Source: Roseobacter sp. (lineage in GTDB: Bacteria > Pseudomonadota > Alphaproteobacteria > Rhodobacterales > Rhodobacteraceae). Taken from it: a stretch of 34,680 nt of DNA. Both the position numbers and the translations under genes were made by a program. The DNA is taken from assembly GCA_002731875.1 (NCBI GenBank), contig PCCY01000021.1:443084-477763 (forward strand). Reading direction: 5' to 3'. This document shows, in pieces, positions 7,046 through 15,678 of the stretch. The notes below the pieces were generated by a model. The model saw nothing but the letters and a program-made list of their open reading frames with translations, did not search any database and was not told the origin of the DNA. Position 1 is the stretch's first letter. Every line of letters begins with the position of its first letter.

Positions 7046-8473
7046 CTAGCGCCAACGGTCAAACCCGAACATCATATAGTCTCTTTGGTACGCGTCCGCC
7101 GCCAGCTTTTCGATTTCGTCGTCATAGATCGCAGCTAGTTCGAAAGGCTTTTGTGGCCGCCGCGGGGGCAGCGCAGGGGGCGTCGACAATCCGGCGCCAT
7201 GGGCCAGCCCTTGCAATTCAAGTTCAAGATCGCTTTCCCGAATGATCCGGTCCGGCAGCGCGAATTCACCAAAGCCCTGGATAGCTTGCGCTTGTGTGCA
7301 CCATGCCTGATCCACGCGAATGGCGGTCTGACCGTTCAGATTACCTTTGATAAAGGTTAAAAATGCCTTGAACGCCACCCGATGTTCCGCCTCATCATAA
7401 CTGCTGTCAGGCTCACCGTCCGGCAAGGGAAGCTTATAGCGCTTGATAAGCGTCGCACGTAGCTGGCTATATGAACCCTTGCCCGTAGTCACAATGTGGC
7501 GGCAAAACGCGTCATGCGCACGATCAACGGGATGTCGTAAAACGGTAAAACTGCGGTGACCGGGGTGCTTGCGCTTCCACTGGCGCAATTGCTTTTGGTT
7601 CATCTTGCTCGGCAGATCACCGCGCTCGCTATTGTCCAAAGCTGCAAGCCAGTCCAGTATCTGCGGTTCCGGCCCGCTGCGAAGCGGTAGATACAACAGC
7701 GGGGCCTTGGCCGCAGCCACATATGACGGCACCACAGGCCCCCTGCGCGGCTCAAAGTTGGGGGTGCGCGTAAGATCAAACTGATCAAACCGGCTTAGGG
7801 CGGCCTGCATCTCGTCAAAGTTGCTCACCTTGGCGGCAACCGGTTCGGGGTTCTGCTTCTTGAGGCTTTTATCAAGCGCTTCAAGCCGGTCATCGACACC
7901 CAGATAACAAGCAAGTCCGTTCATCACCTCGACGCTTTGCAGGTCTTCATAGGCTATATAGAATGCCGTCTGCCCTTGGGTTTGCAATCTGCGCAACAGC
8001 ATAAGCTGAAACTTTTGCAAGTCCTCAATATGGCTGGCAAATTCACCCTCATCAAACACTGCGTGCCCTGATTTGTGGGCCTTCATATCCGTAAGTTTCC
8101 ACTGGCCGGTGGCCTGGGCGATTTTCCAGCTCACATAGCTTTCGACAGGGTTACGGGTCAGGATGATCTTGGCACAACTGGTATCGTCAATCAGAAGATC
8201 CACAACCCTCGGATCATGGTCGTGAAAATAGCGGAATCCACCCAATCCGTCGGATTGTGTCTTGATCGCCTCCAGCAGAATTCGAGGATCGTTATCGCGG
8301 GTCTCTTGATCCACCCCCAGAATTTCAGACGTGTTGGGATATCCGATGAAATGAGGATTGAAGGCCTCTCCATGGCAAGTGATGCCCGAAAAGGCGTTCA
8401 GATTGCTTTCAAGGAAGTTCGAGCCTGTTCGCATTTCGGCAAAGATAACGAAGCTGCTAAAATTCAAAGACAT
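7046..8473 (-). CDS. Tandem sulfotransferase-like protein (NodH/Stf0-type N-half, Sulfotransfer_2-like C-half)
   Basis: A 475-residue protein that reads as two sulfotransferase-like halves. The N-half (about 1-240) has a 5'-phosphosulfate-loop candidate EMRTGSNFLES (Arg15-Ser23) and a 3'-phosphate site ILTRNPVESYVSWK with Arg107 and Ser112, as in PAPS-dependent sulfotransferases. The C-half (about 255-475) repeats the 3'-phosphate motif as FTVLRHPVDRAHDAF (Arg313) and ends YQRDYMMFGFDRWR. Its expected P-loop position reads LYLPLRSGPEPQ and is degenerate. The N-half is therefore the likely catalytic part and the C-half a second or accessory fold. No signal peptide is seen. It is the last gene of the glycan block, 3 nt after the GT14-like gene, so a saccharide acceptor is the simplest inference. 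The acceptor and true PAPS use are unproven. Confidence 0.75.
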   Translation of the reverse strand: MSLNFSSFVIFAEMRTGSNFLESNLNAFSGITCHGEAFNPHFIGYPNTSEILGVDQETRDNDPRILLEAIKTQSDGLGGFRYFHDHDPRVVDLLIDDTSCAKIILTRNPVESYVSWKIAQATGQWKLTDMKAHKSGHAVFDEGEFASHIEDLQKFQLMLLRRLQTQGQTAFYIAYEDLQSVEVMNGLACYLGVDDRLEALDKSLKKQNPEPVAAKVSNFDEMQAALSRFDQFDLTRTPNFEPRRGPVVPSYVAAAKAPLLYLPLRSGPEPQILDWLAALDNSERGDLPSKMNQKQLRQWKRKHPGHRSFTVLRHPVDRAHDAFCRHIVTTGKGSYSQLRATLIKRYKLPLPDGEPDSSYDEAEHRVAFKAFLTFIKGNLNGQTAIRVDQAWCTQAQAIQGFGEFALPDRIIRESDLELELQGLAHGAGLSTPPALPPRRPQKPFELAAIYDDEIEKLAADAYQRDYMMFGFDRWR

Positions 8474-8476
8474 ATG

Positions 8477-10174
8477 TTATTGCACCAAATATGGCTTGCG
8501 CGGTGGTTTCTGCGGCATCGCCACGTCCTGCTCGATAGGAAAGTCGCCCATCAAGTAGGGGTGCATGCCTTGGTTCTTCAGGTTTTGCAGAAATTGTCCG
8601 AACCCTCGTAGATCAACCATTTTCGGTACCTCCGATACCCGGTGTGAACGGGTTTGGCCAATCTGCTCCAAAATACTTTGCAGCGGTTCGATAGGGGCTT
8701 CGATGAATTCGGCCATAGTCCAAATTCGCACGCGGGCTTTCGTGTAAGGTGAACGGAAAATCTTGATCTGTTCGCTTTCGATCTTTTGCAACATTGCCGC
8801 TTTGCGCCTGATATCCGCGAAATCCTGGTTGGATTTGAACAGTTGAACAGCCCATGCGCCGGTAATCATCGACAGTTGTGCGTTGGGATCCTTGGCGATG
8901 TGCCAACATATATCCTGATTGTCATTTGGCCCGTACTGAAAGCATTGGCGTTCGCCCCGGGTATTCCAGATCAGATTGGTCAGAAAGGCTTTGCTATCGT
9001 AATCACGCACAGCTGCGCTGGAGCCAAGTGCCCCGTTTATCGTCGACTGATCGTCCGAATAATGCACATGATCAGGTGCAAAAAGATGCCCGTGCACCCG
9101 AACGCCCGTGGCTTTGCCCAACCATGGTTCAAAGTTATCGAACAAGTCGGAAAATCCCTGAAAAACCGAATAGGGTGCCGCGGTCACGCCGTTTTCCCAG
9201 TCCTCATTCGGGAAGCGGCTCTGCATATATAGACCCGATCGGCCGCGTGTGCGGCGCTCCACTGCTTTGGCAAATACCCGGTCAATCTTGCCCGGATTGG
9301 GCTCTGTCCGCTTCAATGCAGTTCCAGCGTCAATCAAAAAAGCCTCGTACAAGCGGTCAGCATGCGGCCAGATCTTGCGCGCCACGAAGCAATCGGACCG
9401 ACGCAGCAATTGCAGGTGGTCATCATAAAAAATGTGCGGCTTTCCCTGAAAATCGAATTTTGACAACGTCAGTGACCGGCTTTCGATCCGCCGTGCGTAC
9501 TTTCGCGACAACGTCTGAAAATAGCTTTCATCCGGGATCCAGACTCGCTTGAAGAAACGGTCGTATTCAGCGCGGTCAGGGTCTTGCAGGATCGCGGAAA
9601 GCGTCTGGCGGGTAAGGCACCACCACTGTGACCCCATATGAGGCACGACACCCGCCGGTAATCTTCGCTTCATGTGCAGCCTACGCTGCACAGCAACAGC
9701 CTTGTCAAAAAGATACCTGTGCCGCTTCCACGAGAACGGAAACCGCAGGGTGAAACGTTCGTGGTCCAAGCCTCCTACAGTCCATGGCACGTCTGCGGTC
9801 GTCGCGCTTTCGATAAAATCGGTATGGGGACGCGCGGCAAGATAGCTGACCAATTCGCTTACCGCGCGCAGTGGCAAACAGGACCCAGACGCCAGATAAA
9901 CATGGCGCACATTCGGAAAACGGGCGAGCATCAGCTCGGACCCCGCCTGCGATGCTGCCACGATTCCCCAAGTCCCCCATTCGCAGCGATAGCGCGTGGT
10001 GAATACTACGTCCGGCACGGTGGCAAGGTTTTCAACAAAGGCGTCACGCGCCTTGGTCGGGACGGCTTTGTCGATGTGGATCACCACCGGGCATCCATTC
10101 GCCGCCCAGTGCCGCGCGACCTGTTCGGCACGGTCAAGCGCAGTGTGCACCAACATGACTATACCGACCGTCAT
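8477..10174 (-). CDS. GT14-like glycosyltransferase (core-2/I-branching, xylosyltransferase type) with C-terminal extension
   Basis: A 565-residue cytoplasmic protein. Residues about 1-270 match the Branch (GT14) fold: MTVGIVMLVHTALDRAEQ at the N-terminus, VIHIDKAV, the family pattern YLASGSCLPLRAVSEL, GSQWWCLTRQTL and IPDESYFQTL. Eukaryotic members include beta-1,6-GlcNAc transferases and protein O-xylosyltransferases. Residues about 300-565 form an extension I cannot assign to a fold; it contains no obvious P-loop or DxD motif, and I believe it occurs in other alphaproteobacterial members. The start overlaps the preceding glycosyltransferase stop as ATGA, and the sulfotransferase follows after 3 nt, so the three are translationally coupled. 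The donor sugar (GlcNAc or xylose being the family precedents) and acceptor are unknown. Confidence 0.78.
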   Translation of the reverse strand: MTVGIVMLVHTALDRAEQVARHWAANGCPVVIHIDKAVPTKARDAFVENLATVPDVVFTTRYRCEWGTWGIVAASQAGSELMLARFPNVRHVYLASGSCLPLRAVSELVSYLAARPHTDFIESATTADVPWTVGGLDHERFTLRFPFSWKRHRYLFDKAVAVQRRLHMKRRLPAGVVPHMGSQWWCLTRQTLSAILQDPDRAEYDRFFKRVWIPDESYFQTLSRKYARRIESRSLTLSKFDFQGKPHIFYDDHLQLLRRSDCFVARKIWPHADRLYEAFLIDAGTALKRTEPNPGKIDRVFAKAVERRTRGRSGLYMQSRFPNEDWENGVTAAPYSVFQGFSDLFDNFEPWLGKATGVRVHGHLFAPDHVHYSDDQSTINGALGSSAAVRDYDSKAFLTNLIWNTRGERQCFQYGPNDNQDICWHIAKDPNAQLSMITGAWAVQLFKSNQDFADIRRKAAMLQKIESEQIKIFRSPYTKARVRIWTMAEFIEAPIEPLQSILEQIGQTRSHRVSEVPKMVDLRGFGQFLQNLKNQGMHPYLMGDFPIEQDVAMPQKPPRKPYLVQ

Positions 10175-11181
10175 GCCCAGTTCCCTTTTGACATGAGCCC
10201 TAAAATCTCAAGCTGTCGCCAGTTTATATATTGTTCCGACCACTTGCACCAAAGCTGTGGGTCATCTTGCAAGCTGGCCGCATAAGCTTTGTATTCGACA
10301 GAACCCGCATAATGCTGGCCGCGCTCAAGTTCTTCCTTCGCTTTGGAACCGAACGTATCCAAAAATTTGGCATGAAGCAGCACACCGGACGCTTTTTCGC
10401 CGCCCCATTCATCATAAACTTGATTTAACCCTCGGGGCAGCAGCATGTGGGTTGAACTGACATAGACATAGCGCCGATCCCATTTGACCAACGGAATCTT
10501 GTTCAGGGCCGGGGCCTTTTCAGGTGCATCCTTGAAGAAAACCCGCATGCGCGGACCGCCCTGTATCCACAGGTTAGCGTATTTTGAATTTCGCCTCAAA
10601 GAATAGTTCCCGCTGTCGAACCACGAAGCGATCTCGATCGGGTTTTGGCCAGATTGGTAGGGCTGGTCATCAAGACGGCCCTTTGGGTACATATCCAGAA
10701 GCATCGCCGAAAACGATTTTATCGATGACGCATCAAGCCAGTCAGTCAAAGCCCGCAGCGGGCGCGTGTCGCAAAATGGGTAGACCAGAAATTCGTCAGG
10801 GTCGACCGTCAGCGTCCAGTGACCATGCGCATGTTTCATCTGAAGCCAGTTCAGCCAATCCGCGCCAAACCGAGACCGGCGATAGCTGGCCCGCGTGGTC
10901 CACACCGATACGTCAGGCTGTTCAGACAAATACTCTAGGGAACCGTCGGCACTGCCGTTGTCGACAAAAAAGAAGTGCCCCACACCCATCTTGCGATAAT
11001 AATCCAGAAAATAGCGCAGTCTGACTTTTTCATTTCGCTGCGTGCAATACAGCAAAATATCATCGGGTCTGATCAAGCGGGTCTGGTCCACAACCTGCTT
11101 GAGCTCGCGCCGCTTGCGAAACGCGCGAATGCGCCATCGTTTGCGCTGAAGCCGAAGCCGGTATGATCGAATTAAACCCAA
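10171..11181 (-). CDS. Glycosyltransferase, GT-A fold (Glyco_tranf_2_4 type), TTG start
   Basis: A 336-residue protein. After a basic N-terminus (about 1-35, many Arg/Lys, possibly membrane-peripheral) comes ILLYCTQRNEKVRLRYFL, then a GT-A core with FFFVDNGSADGSLEYL and the metal-binding type motif VDPDEFLVYP near residue 130. This pattern is the Glyco_tranf_2_4 group of bacterial glycosyltransferases. The only start giving this N-terminus is TTG at 11181. It is supported by GAAGGG at 11193-11188 with 6-nt spacing, and the next Met lies well inside the domain. The stop overlaps the GT14-like gene start by 4 nt. It is 62 nt downstream of the GT4 gene. Substrate specificity cannot be read from sequence. 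Confidence 0.8.
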   Translation of the reverse strand: MGLIRSYRLRLQRKRWRIRAFRKRRELKQVVDQTRLIRPDDILLYCTQRNEKVRLRYFLDYYRKMGVGHFFFVDNGSADGSLEYLSEQPDVSVWTTRASYRRSRFGADWLNWLQMKHAHGHWTLTVDPDEFLVYPFCDTRPLRALTDWLDASSIKSFSAMLLDMYPKGRLDDQPYQSGQNPIEIASWFDSGNYSLRRNSKYANLWIQGGPRMRVFFKDAPEKAPALNKIPLVKWDRRYVYVSSTHMLLPRGLNQVYDEWGGEKASGVLLHAKFLDTFGSKAKEELERGQHYAGSVEYKAYAASLQDDPQLWCKWSEQYINWRQLEILGLMSKGNWA

Positions 11182-11187
11182 AAACTG

Positions 11188-11193
11188 CCCTTC
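11188..11193 (-). promoter_or_regulatory. Ribosome binding site GAAGGG supporting a TTG start at 11181
   Basis: On the minus strand GAAGGG lies 6 nt before TTG at 11181. It decides the start of the GT-A glycosyltransferase gene, since no ATG or GTG is available at the beginning of its conserved domain. Confidence 0.55.
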
Positions 11194-11243
11194 ACATCGG
11201 AGTCTATATCACATTCCGGCGCACTCACCTTTAAGCGGTCACC

Positions 11244-12404
11244 TTAGTTGCGGGCGCTTAACACAGTACTGAAGTGTTCAGTCCACGTTGGGCCAACAAA
11301 GGTTTGCGATATCTCGTCCTGTTTCGCGTCATTTGCCCACGAGGTAATTATCTTCTGCCATTGATATCGGTCAGAAACACTTGCGTAAACAGGCATATAG
11401 CCCAAGAACTCTTGCAAGACCGGAAGATCGTTGCATAAAACACGCGTTCGCAATGCCAATGCTTCATAGGGCGGAAGTCCAAAACCTTCTGCCAGACTGG
11501 GGAAAAGCGCACCCGCAGCTCCCTGAACCAGCGCCGCCAATGCCGCATCGGAAAGGTTTGATATCTCGCGTACGGGGCCGTCAGGGTCCAATGAATCGAG
11601 CCGGTCAAACACCGCTTCATTGTTCCAGCCGCGTGCGCCGCAAATCAACAAGACCGGCGCGTCAGGTCCGAGTTCCTGCCAGATATCCAACAGAAACATG
11701 TGGTTTTTCCGGGGTTCTATCGTACCTACCGTTACAAAATAGGGCGGTCGCGGCGGCAGCGATGAGGGAAGCGCTGCGCTGTCAGGTACCGGGGGGACCA
11801 TCCCTAGGTGAGCCACCACCCCCTTGGGCACGGCACCCCATTGCAGCATTTGTGCCTCAGTTCGGTCGCGGGTGTCTGCTGAATTATAAATCACCAGATC
11901 AGCCCATTGTCGCACCCGTTGAATCTTGGCTCTGAACGGCTCGACCGTCCCAGTGCGCTGAAACTGCGGGTATTCAAGCGGGATTACGTCGTGGATCAAC
12001 ACCGCAAGATGCACGCCCGCCCCTTTCAAAGCCGACAGGACGCGGTCGGTAAGGTTACTGTGACCAACGTTGTAATAGGTGCAATTGTCGGGAAGTTTGT
12101 CGCAAAGCCGCCGCAAAAGCCAGGGTGTGGAACGCCCCACCGCGAGCCTGCGAAAATCTGCCTCGGCACGTTTGACGATAGTGTTCTCGGGGGCAGTCAG
12201 CCATGACAGACGGTCACAATCGCCCCAGGCGATCCGCCCCTCGATCCGGTCCAAGACGCCTTGCAGCCCTTGCCTGTCCAGCAAAAGATAGCCAAACGCC
12301 GTGCGCACAAGGCCAAAACACGCAGTATCACCGGCCAAAAATCGGGTGAGATAAGCGTGCTCTACCCTGTCAACGCCCGTTGGTATACGTCCCGCACGCC
12401 GCAT
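11244..12404 (-). CDS. GT4-family (GT-B fold) glycosyltransferase, probable N-terminal extension upstream of first ATG
   Basis: From the ATG at 12404 the protein is 386 residues. The C-terminal GT-B half has TVGTIEPRKNHMFLLDIW, a nucleotide-binding ICGARGW region and the GT4 E-x7-E motif in AEGFGLPPYEALA, typical of retaining glycosyltransferases that extend surface glycans. The N-terminus MRRAGRIPTGVDRVE begins inside what looks like the conserved first strand. The same frame is open upstream to a TGA at 12491-12489 and encodes ARLLDLTRT directly before the Met, which belongs to this family's usual N-terminus. No ATG, GTG or TTG exists in that extension. The real start may be a rare codon such as CTG, or the sequence may carry an indel. 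galE ends 37 nt upstream, overlapping this open extension. Confidence 0.82.
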   Translation of the reverse strand: MRRAGRIPTGVDRVEHAYLTRFLAGDTACFGLVRTAFGYLLLDRQGLQGVLDRIEGRIAWGDCDRLSWLTAPENTIVKRAEADFRRLAVGRSTPWLLRRLCDKLPDNCTYYNVGHSNLTDRVLSALKGAGVHLAVLIHDVIPLEYPQFQRTGTVEPFRAKIQRVRQWADLVIYNSADTRDRTEAQMLQWGAVPKGVVAHLGMVPPVPDSAALPSSLPPRPPYFVTVGTIEPRKNHMFLLDIWQELGPDAPVLLICGARGWNNEAVFDRLDSLDPDGPVREISNLSDAALAALVQGAAGALFPSLAEGFGLPPYEALALRTRVLCNDLPVLQEFLGYMPVYASVSDRYQWQKIITSWANDAKQDEISQTFVGPTWTEHFSTVLSARN

Positions 12405-12441
12405 GGTCCGGGTCAGGTCCAGCAGTCGCGCGGACGGGGCT

Positions 12442-13425
12442 TTATGTGTTGTAGTGACCAGTTTGATGCCATCTCCAGGCGTCAGAAATCATTTGGGGTA
12501 GCGTTGAACGCGAAGGAGCCCATCCCAACTCTGCCACAGCTCGCGTTGATCCGGAAACCAGTTTCGTGCAATCGCCGGGTCTTCGTTTACCTTCGATAAT
12601 CGGGACAGCACGATTAGTGACATCACGACTGTGATCGATAACTTCTCGAACCGAAAACCCCGAACCGGTACCCAGATTGAAAACGCGGCTCGGCTTGCCG
12701 TCCAGTAACCATCTCAACCCCAGCACATGCGCATCCACCAGATCGCAAACATGCACGTAATCACGAATACAGGTCCCGTCGGGTGTGTCGTAATCCGTAC
12801 CGAATATGGTCAACGCATCACGTTTGCCATCAATGGCATCCAGCATAAGGGGAATCAGGTGGGTCTCAGGTTTGTGGAACTCACCAACGTCACCGTCGGG
12901 GTCAGCGCCAGCTACGTTGAAATAGCGAAAAATAACGCTTTTCATACCGCACGCCGCCCCGAAATCGCGCAGGATGTCTTCTATGGCGCGTTTTGATGAA
13001 CCATAGGCATTGATCGGATACTGGTCACTGTCTTCGTCAAGCACAACATTATCCTGGTCACCATACGTGGCGCAGGTCGATGAAAACACAAAGTTTCCGC
13101 ATTCTGCCGATGCCGCGGCCTCGATCAAGTTCAACGACCCTTGAACGTTGTTTCGCCAATAGCGCCCCGGGTGTTTCATGCTTTCGCCGACTTGGCTCAA
13201 GGCGGCGAAATGCATGACGGCTACAGGCGTGTGTCGCGCAAAGACAGCGTCAATTTCCGCTCTGTTCAGCAGATCGCCCTGAATAAACGGGCCGAATTTG
13301 ACGGCATCGCGCCAACCGGTGATCAGATTGTCAAAGGTGACAGGCGTAAATCCAGCAGCGGCAAGTGCCTTGCAGGCATGCGACCCGATGTAACCCGCGC
13401 CGCCTGTGACCAGAACATTCGCCAT
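12442..13425 (-). CDS. galE: UDP-glucose 4-epimerase
   Basis: A 327-residue NAD-dependent short-chain epimerase interconverting UDP-glucose and UDP-galactose. The Rossmann motif GGAGYIGS is at residues 8-15. The catalytic set is SST (115-117), Tyr141 and Lys145 in YGSSKRAIED. VIFRYFNVAGADPDG and DGTCIRDYVHVCDL, both diagnostic of GalE, follow. The length is typical. It follows galU by 20 nt on the same strand and feeds UDP-galactose to the downstream glycosyltransferases. The annotation as GalE is firm; action on UDP-GlcNAc/UDP-GalNAc as well cannot be excluded from sequence. Confidence 0.95.
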   Translation of the reverse strand: MANVLVTGGAGYIGSHACKALAAAGFTPVTFDNLITGWRDAVKFGPFIQGDLLNRAEIDAVFARHTPVAVMHFAALSQVGESMKHPGRYWRNNVQGSLNLIEAAASAECGNFVFSSTCATYGDQDNVVLDEDSDQYPINAYGSSKRAIEDILRDFGAACGMKSVIFRYFNVAGADPDGDVGEFHKPETHLIPLMLDAIDGKRDALTIFGTDYDTPDGTCIRDYVHVCDLVDAHVLGLRWLLDGKPSRVFNLGTGSGFSVREVIDHSRDVTNRAVPIIEGKRRPGDCTKLVSGSTRAVAELGWAPSRSTLPQMISDAWRWHQTGHYNT

Positions 13426-13445
13426 TAAGTTGCCTTTTCCGTTGC

Positions 13446-14339
13446 CTATTGCGCCGCTTTATCGATCATCATGACATCTTGCAAATACGCATAAAGATCA
13501 TCGCGCAGCTCGTCGCGGGCCAAGCCAAAGGAAACCGTAGCTTGCAAAAAGCCCGATTTGGACCCGCAGTCGAAACGTTGGCCCTTGAACCGATAGCCAT
13601 AGACATCGTGGCCCTGGGTCAGCTCTGCGGCGATCGCATCGGTCAACTGGATTTCACCGCCCGAGCCGGATTTGAGCTGGTTGAGGTTCTTCAATACATT
13701 GGGTGACAGAATATAGCGACCGATAACGGCAAGGTTCGATGGTGCATCCTCGGTTTTTGGTTTCTCTACCATACCTCGGATTTTAACCAGTTCCCCCTGA
13801 TCGTCATCAACATCAAGCATACCATACGAAGATGAGCGTTCCGGGTGAACCTCCATTGCGGCCACCATGTTACCGCCGGTTTCATTATATGCTTCGACCA
13901 TTTGCTGAAGACAGGGCTTTTCGGCGGCGATGACGTCATCGGGCAGGATAACCGCGAAAGGTTCATTTCCTATCAGCCGACGCGCACACCATACCGCATG
14001 CCCCAGGCCAAGCGCTTTGTGCTGGCGGATATAGGCGATGGCTCCGCTGTCCATATTGGTATTTTTGAGAGTTTCTAGCAGCTCTGTCTTTCCCTTTGAC
14101 CGAAGCTCCTGTTCAAGCACCGGGGCGTGATCAAAGTAATCTTCCAAAGCGCCTTTTCCGCGAGAGGTTACAAATATGAACTCCTTGATCCCGGCAGCGC
14201 GGGCTTCGTCGATCGCATATTGGATCAGCGGGCGGTCCACCAATGTCATGATTTCTTTTGGCACTGATTTGGTCGCGGGCAAGAAACGCGTCCCCAGTCC
14301 GGCCACTGGAAAAATTGCTTTCGTAACTTTCTTAGCCAT
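13446..14339 (-). CDS. galU: UTP-glucose-1-phosphate uridylyltransferase
   Basis: A 297-residue nucleotidyltransferase making UDP-glucose from UTP and glucose-1-phosphate. The N-terminal signature FPVAGLGTRFLPATKSVPKE (residues 10-29) is the nucleotide-binding loop of GalU. The sugar-phosphate region GQRFDCGSKSGFLQAT near residue 260 is also standard, and the length matches the family. It is the first gene of galU-galE-GT4. An 85-nt gap separates it from the GT2 gene upstream and could contain a promoter, although I could not find convincing hexamers. UDP-glucose made here would supply GalE and the glycosyltransferases of the block. Confidence 0.96.
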   Translation of the reverse strand: MAKKVTKAIFPVAGLGTRFLPATKSVPKEIMTLVDRPLIQYAIDEARAAGIKEFIFVTSRGKGALEDYFDHAPVLEQELRSKGKTELLETLKNTNMDSGAIAYIRQHKALGLGHAVWCARRLIGNEPFAVILPDDVIAAEKPCLQQMVEAYNETGGNMVAAMEVHPERSSSYGMLDVDDDQGELVKIRGMVEKPKTEDAPSNLAVIGRYILSPNVLKNLNQLKSGSGGEIQLTDAIAAELTQGHDVYGYRFKGQRFDCGSKSGFLQATVSFGLARDELRDDLYAYLQDVMMIDKAAQ

Positions 14340-14424
14340 AATAAACTTTCGTCCTTAAATGTCGTGATAGCTATGTGGTTCACTTGCGGTGTGCGTCCAG
14401 CCGTAAAGCATCAACTCACAAACT

Positions 14425-15678
14425 TTATGGCAACAACTTGCTGTTTTTGCGTTCAAAGCCTCGTTGCCTGGCAACTCGTACGGTTTCGCGGCGTGCGCGA
14501 TAACCGCGAGAGTAAATGGTGAACATCGGTTCGCTCCGTTCGACCTTACCAAAAACTCCGCCTTTCTGCACCCAAAAACCGGCTGGATCGAAAGAAAGCT
14601 TGTGAAACAATGCCGTGGGCGACAATACCAAAAGCGTCACGATCTTGCCTTCTGACACTTGCTCGGTCGCTGTTTGGCGGTCAATGGCGGCCTGCGCCGG
14701 CCTGCTGACGATCATAACGGTCTCGCGGTGGCGGCTTGGGAAACGCCAAAACGGACCAGATGAATAGCGTGGCAAAGGCGCACCCCCAAGCTGACGCAAG
14801 CCTCCTTGCGCATATCCTGCGTCAAGCCCCTTCATCAACCGCCGTACATCGCGCGGTTCAAGCTGACCAGATTGCATGAAACCCAGCAGTCGCCGGGACT
14901 GTTCACTGCGGCGTTCCTGCCAATGGGTCTTGTGGCTACCCACCGCGATATGCTTGCGCTGGAAAACAGCCCAGCTTGCACCAATATCGACAAGATCTTT
15001 AGGTACGCGATCCGCACTTCGCGTCGTGTTTTCGGCATACCCATGGTGAACTTCGGCTAACGGCACCAACGCCGTGGCGTGACCGGCCCGTGCCAGACGC
15101 ATATTCAGGTCGGTTTCATCCAGAAAATAATGAAATGCGGGGTCAAAGCCGTTTAGATCGATTAACACGTCGCGCCGAAAGGCCATGTTAGTACCTTCGG
15201 TTTTGACAGCATACCCTTTGGGAGGAGTGAAAACAGTTGCATGTTCTGAATTCACCTTCATCGGGTGCGCAATACCATTGGCATCCAAGCTGGCGGCCTT
15301 CCATTGAAAGGAAATGCCATTTCGACCCCGAACGAAGCCACCGGAAGCCGCGATATCAGCCCGCTCAAACGGAGCGATCAAATAACGCAGCCACATGGGT
15401 TCGGGGACCGCGTCATCATCTATGAAAGCCACGACTTCGCCGGCAGCACGGGTCAGCCCCATATTCCGCGCCGCCGAAATATTTGGGACATCAAAGGGAA
15501 CGAGCTTTAGGTTTTCGCTGAAATCAAGCGTTTGGGCGGCCTCTATTCCATCGGGATCCGCCACCACGATAACTTCGAAATTCCAGTATTGGAGCTGAGA
15601 AATACCTTTCAATGTTCGAGCCAATGAACCGGGCCGCGCTCGGCTGACGACCACGACACTGACTGGCAAATCGGTCAT
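14425..15678 (-). CDS. Family 2 glycosyltransferase with C-terminal extension
   Basis: A 417-residue protein. The GT-A core (about 5-250) starts LPVSVVVVSRARPGSLARTL and carries the metal-binding FIDDDAVPEP (Asp87-89). The acceptor-side motif is FHYFLDETDLNMRLARAG, with the catalytic-base type acidic residues typical of GT2. Residues about 260-417 form an extension of unknown role with a basic C-terminus. The ATG at 15678 is chosen because it begins the GT2 fold and overlaps the kdsB stop as ATGA. A longer in-frame version starting at 15852 would add 58 Arg/Ala-rich residues that are just kdsB read in another frame. Coupling to kdsB suggests the enzyme may act on a KDO-containing glycan, which is inference. 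Confidence 0.83.
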   Translation of the reverse strand: MTDLPVSVVVVSRARPGSLARTLKGISQLQYWNFEVIVVADPDGIEAAQTLDFSENLKLVPFDVPNISAARNMGLTRAAGEVVAFIDDDAVPEPMWLRYLIAPFERADIAASGGFVRGRNGISFQWKAASLDANGIAHPMKVNSEHATVFTPPKGYAVKTEGTNMAFRRDVLIDLNGFDPAFHYFLDETDLNMRLARAGHATALVPLAEVHHGYAENTTRSADRVPKDLVDIGASWAVFQRKHIAVGSHKTHWQERRSEQSRRLLGFMQSGQLEPRDVRRLMKGLDAGYAQGGLRQLGGAPLPRYSSGPFWRFPSRHRETVMIVSRPAQAAIDRQTATEQVSEGKIVTLLVLSPTALFHKLSFDPAGFWVQKGGVFGKVERSEPMFTIYSRGYRARRETVRVARQRGFERKNSKLLP

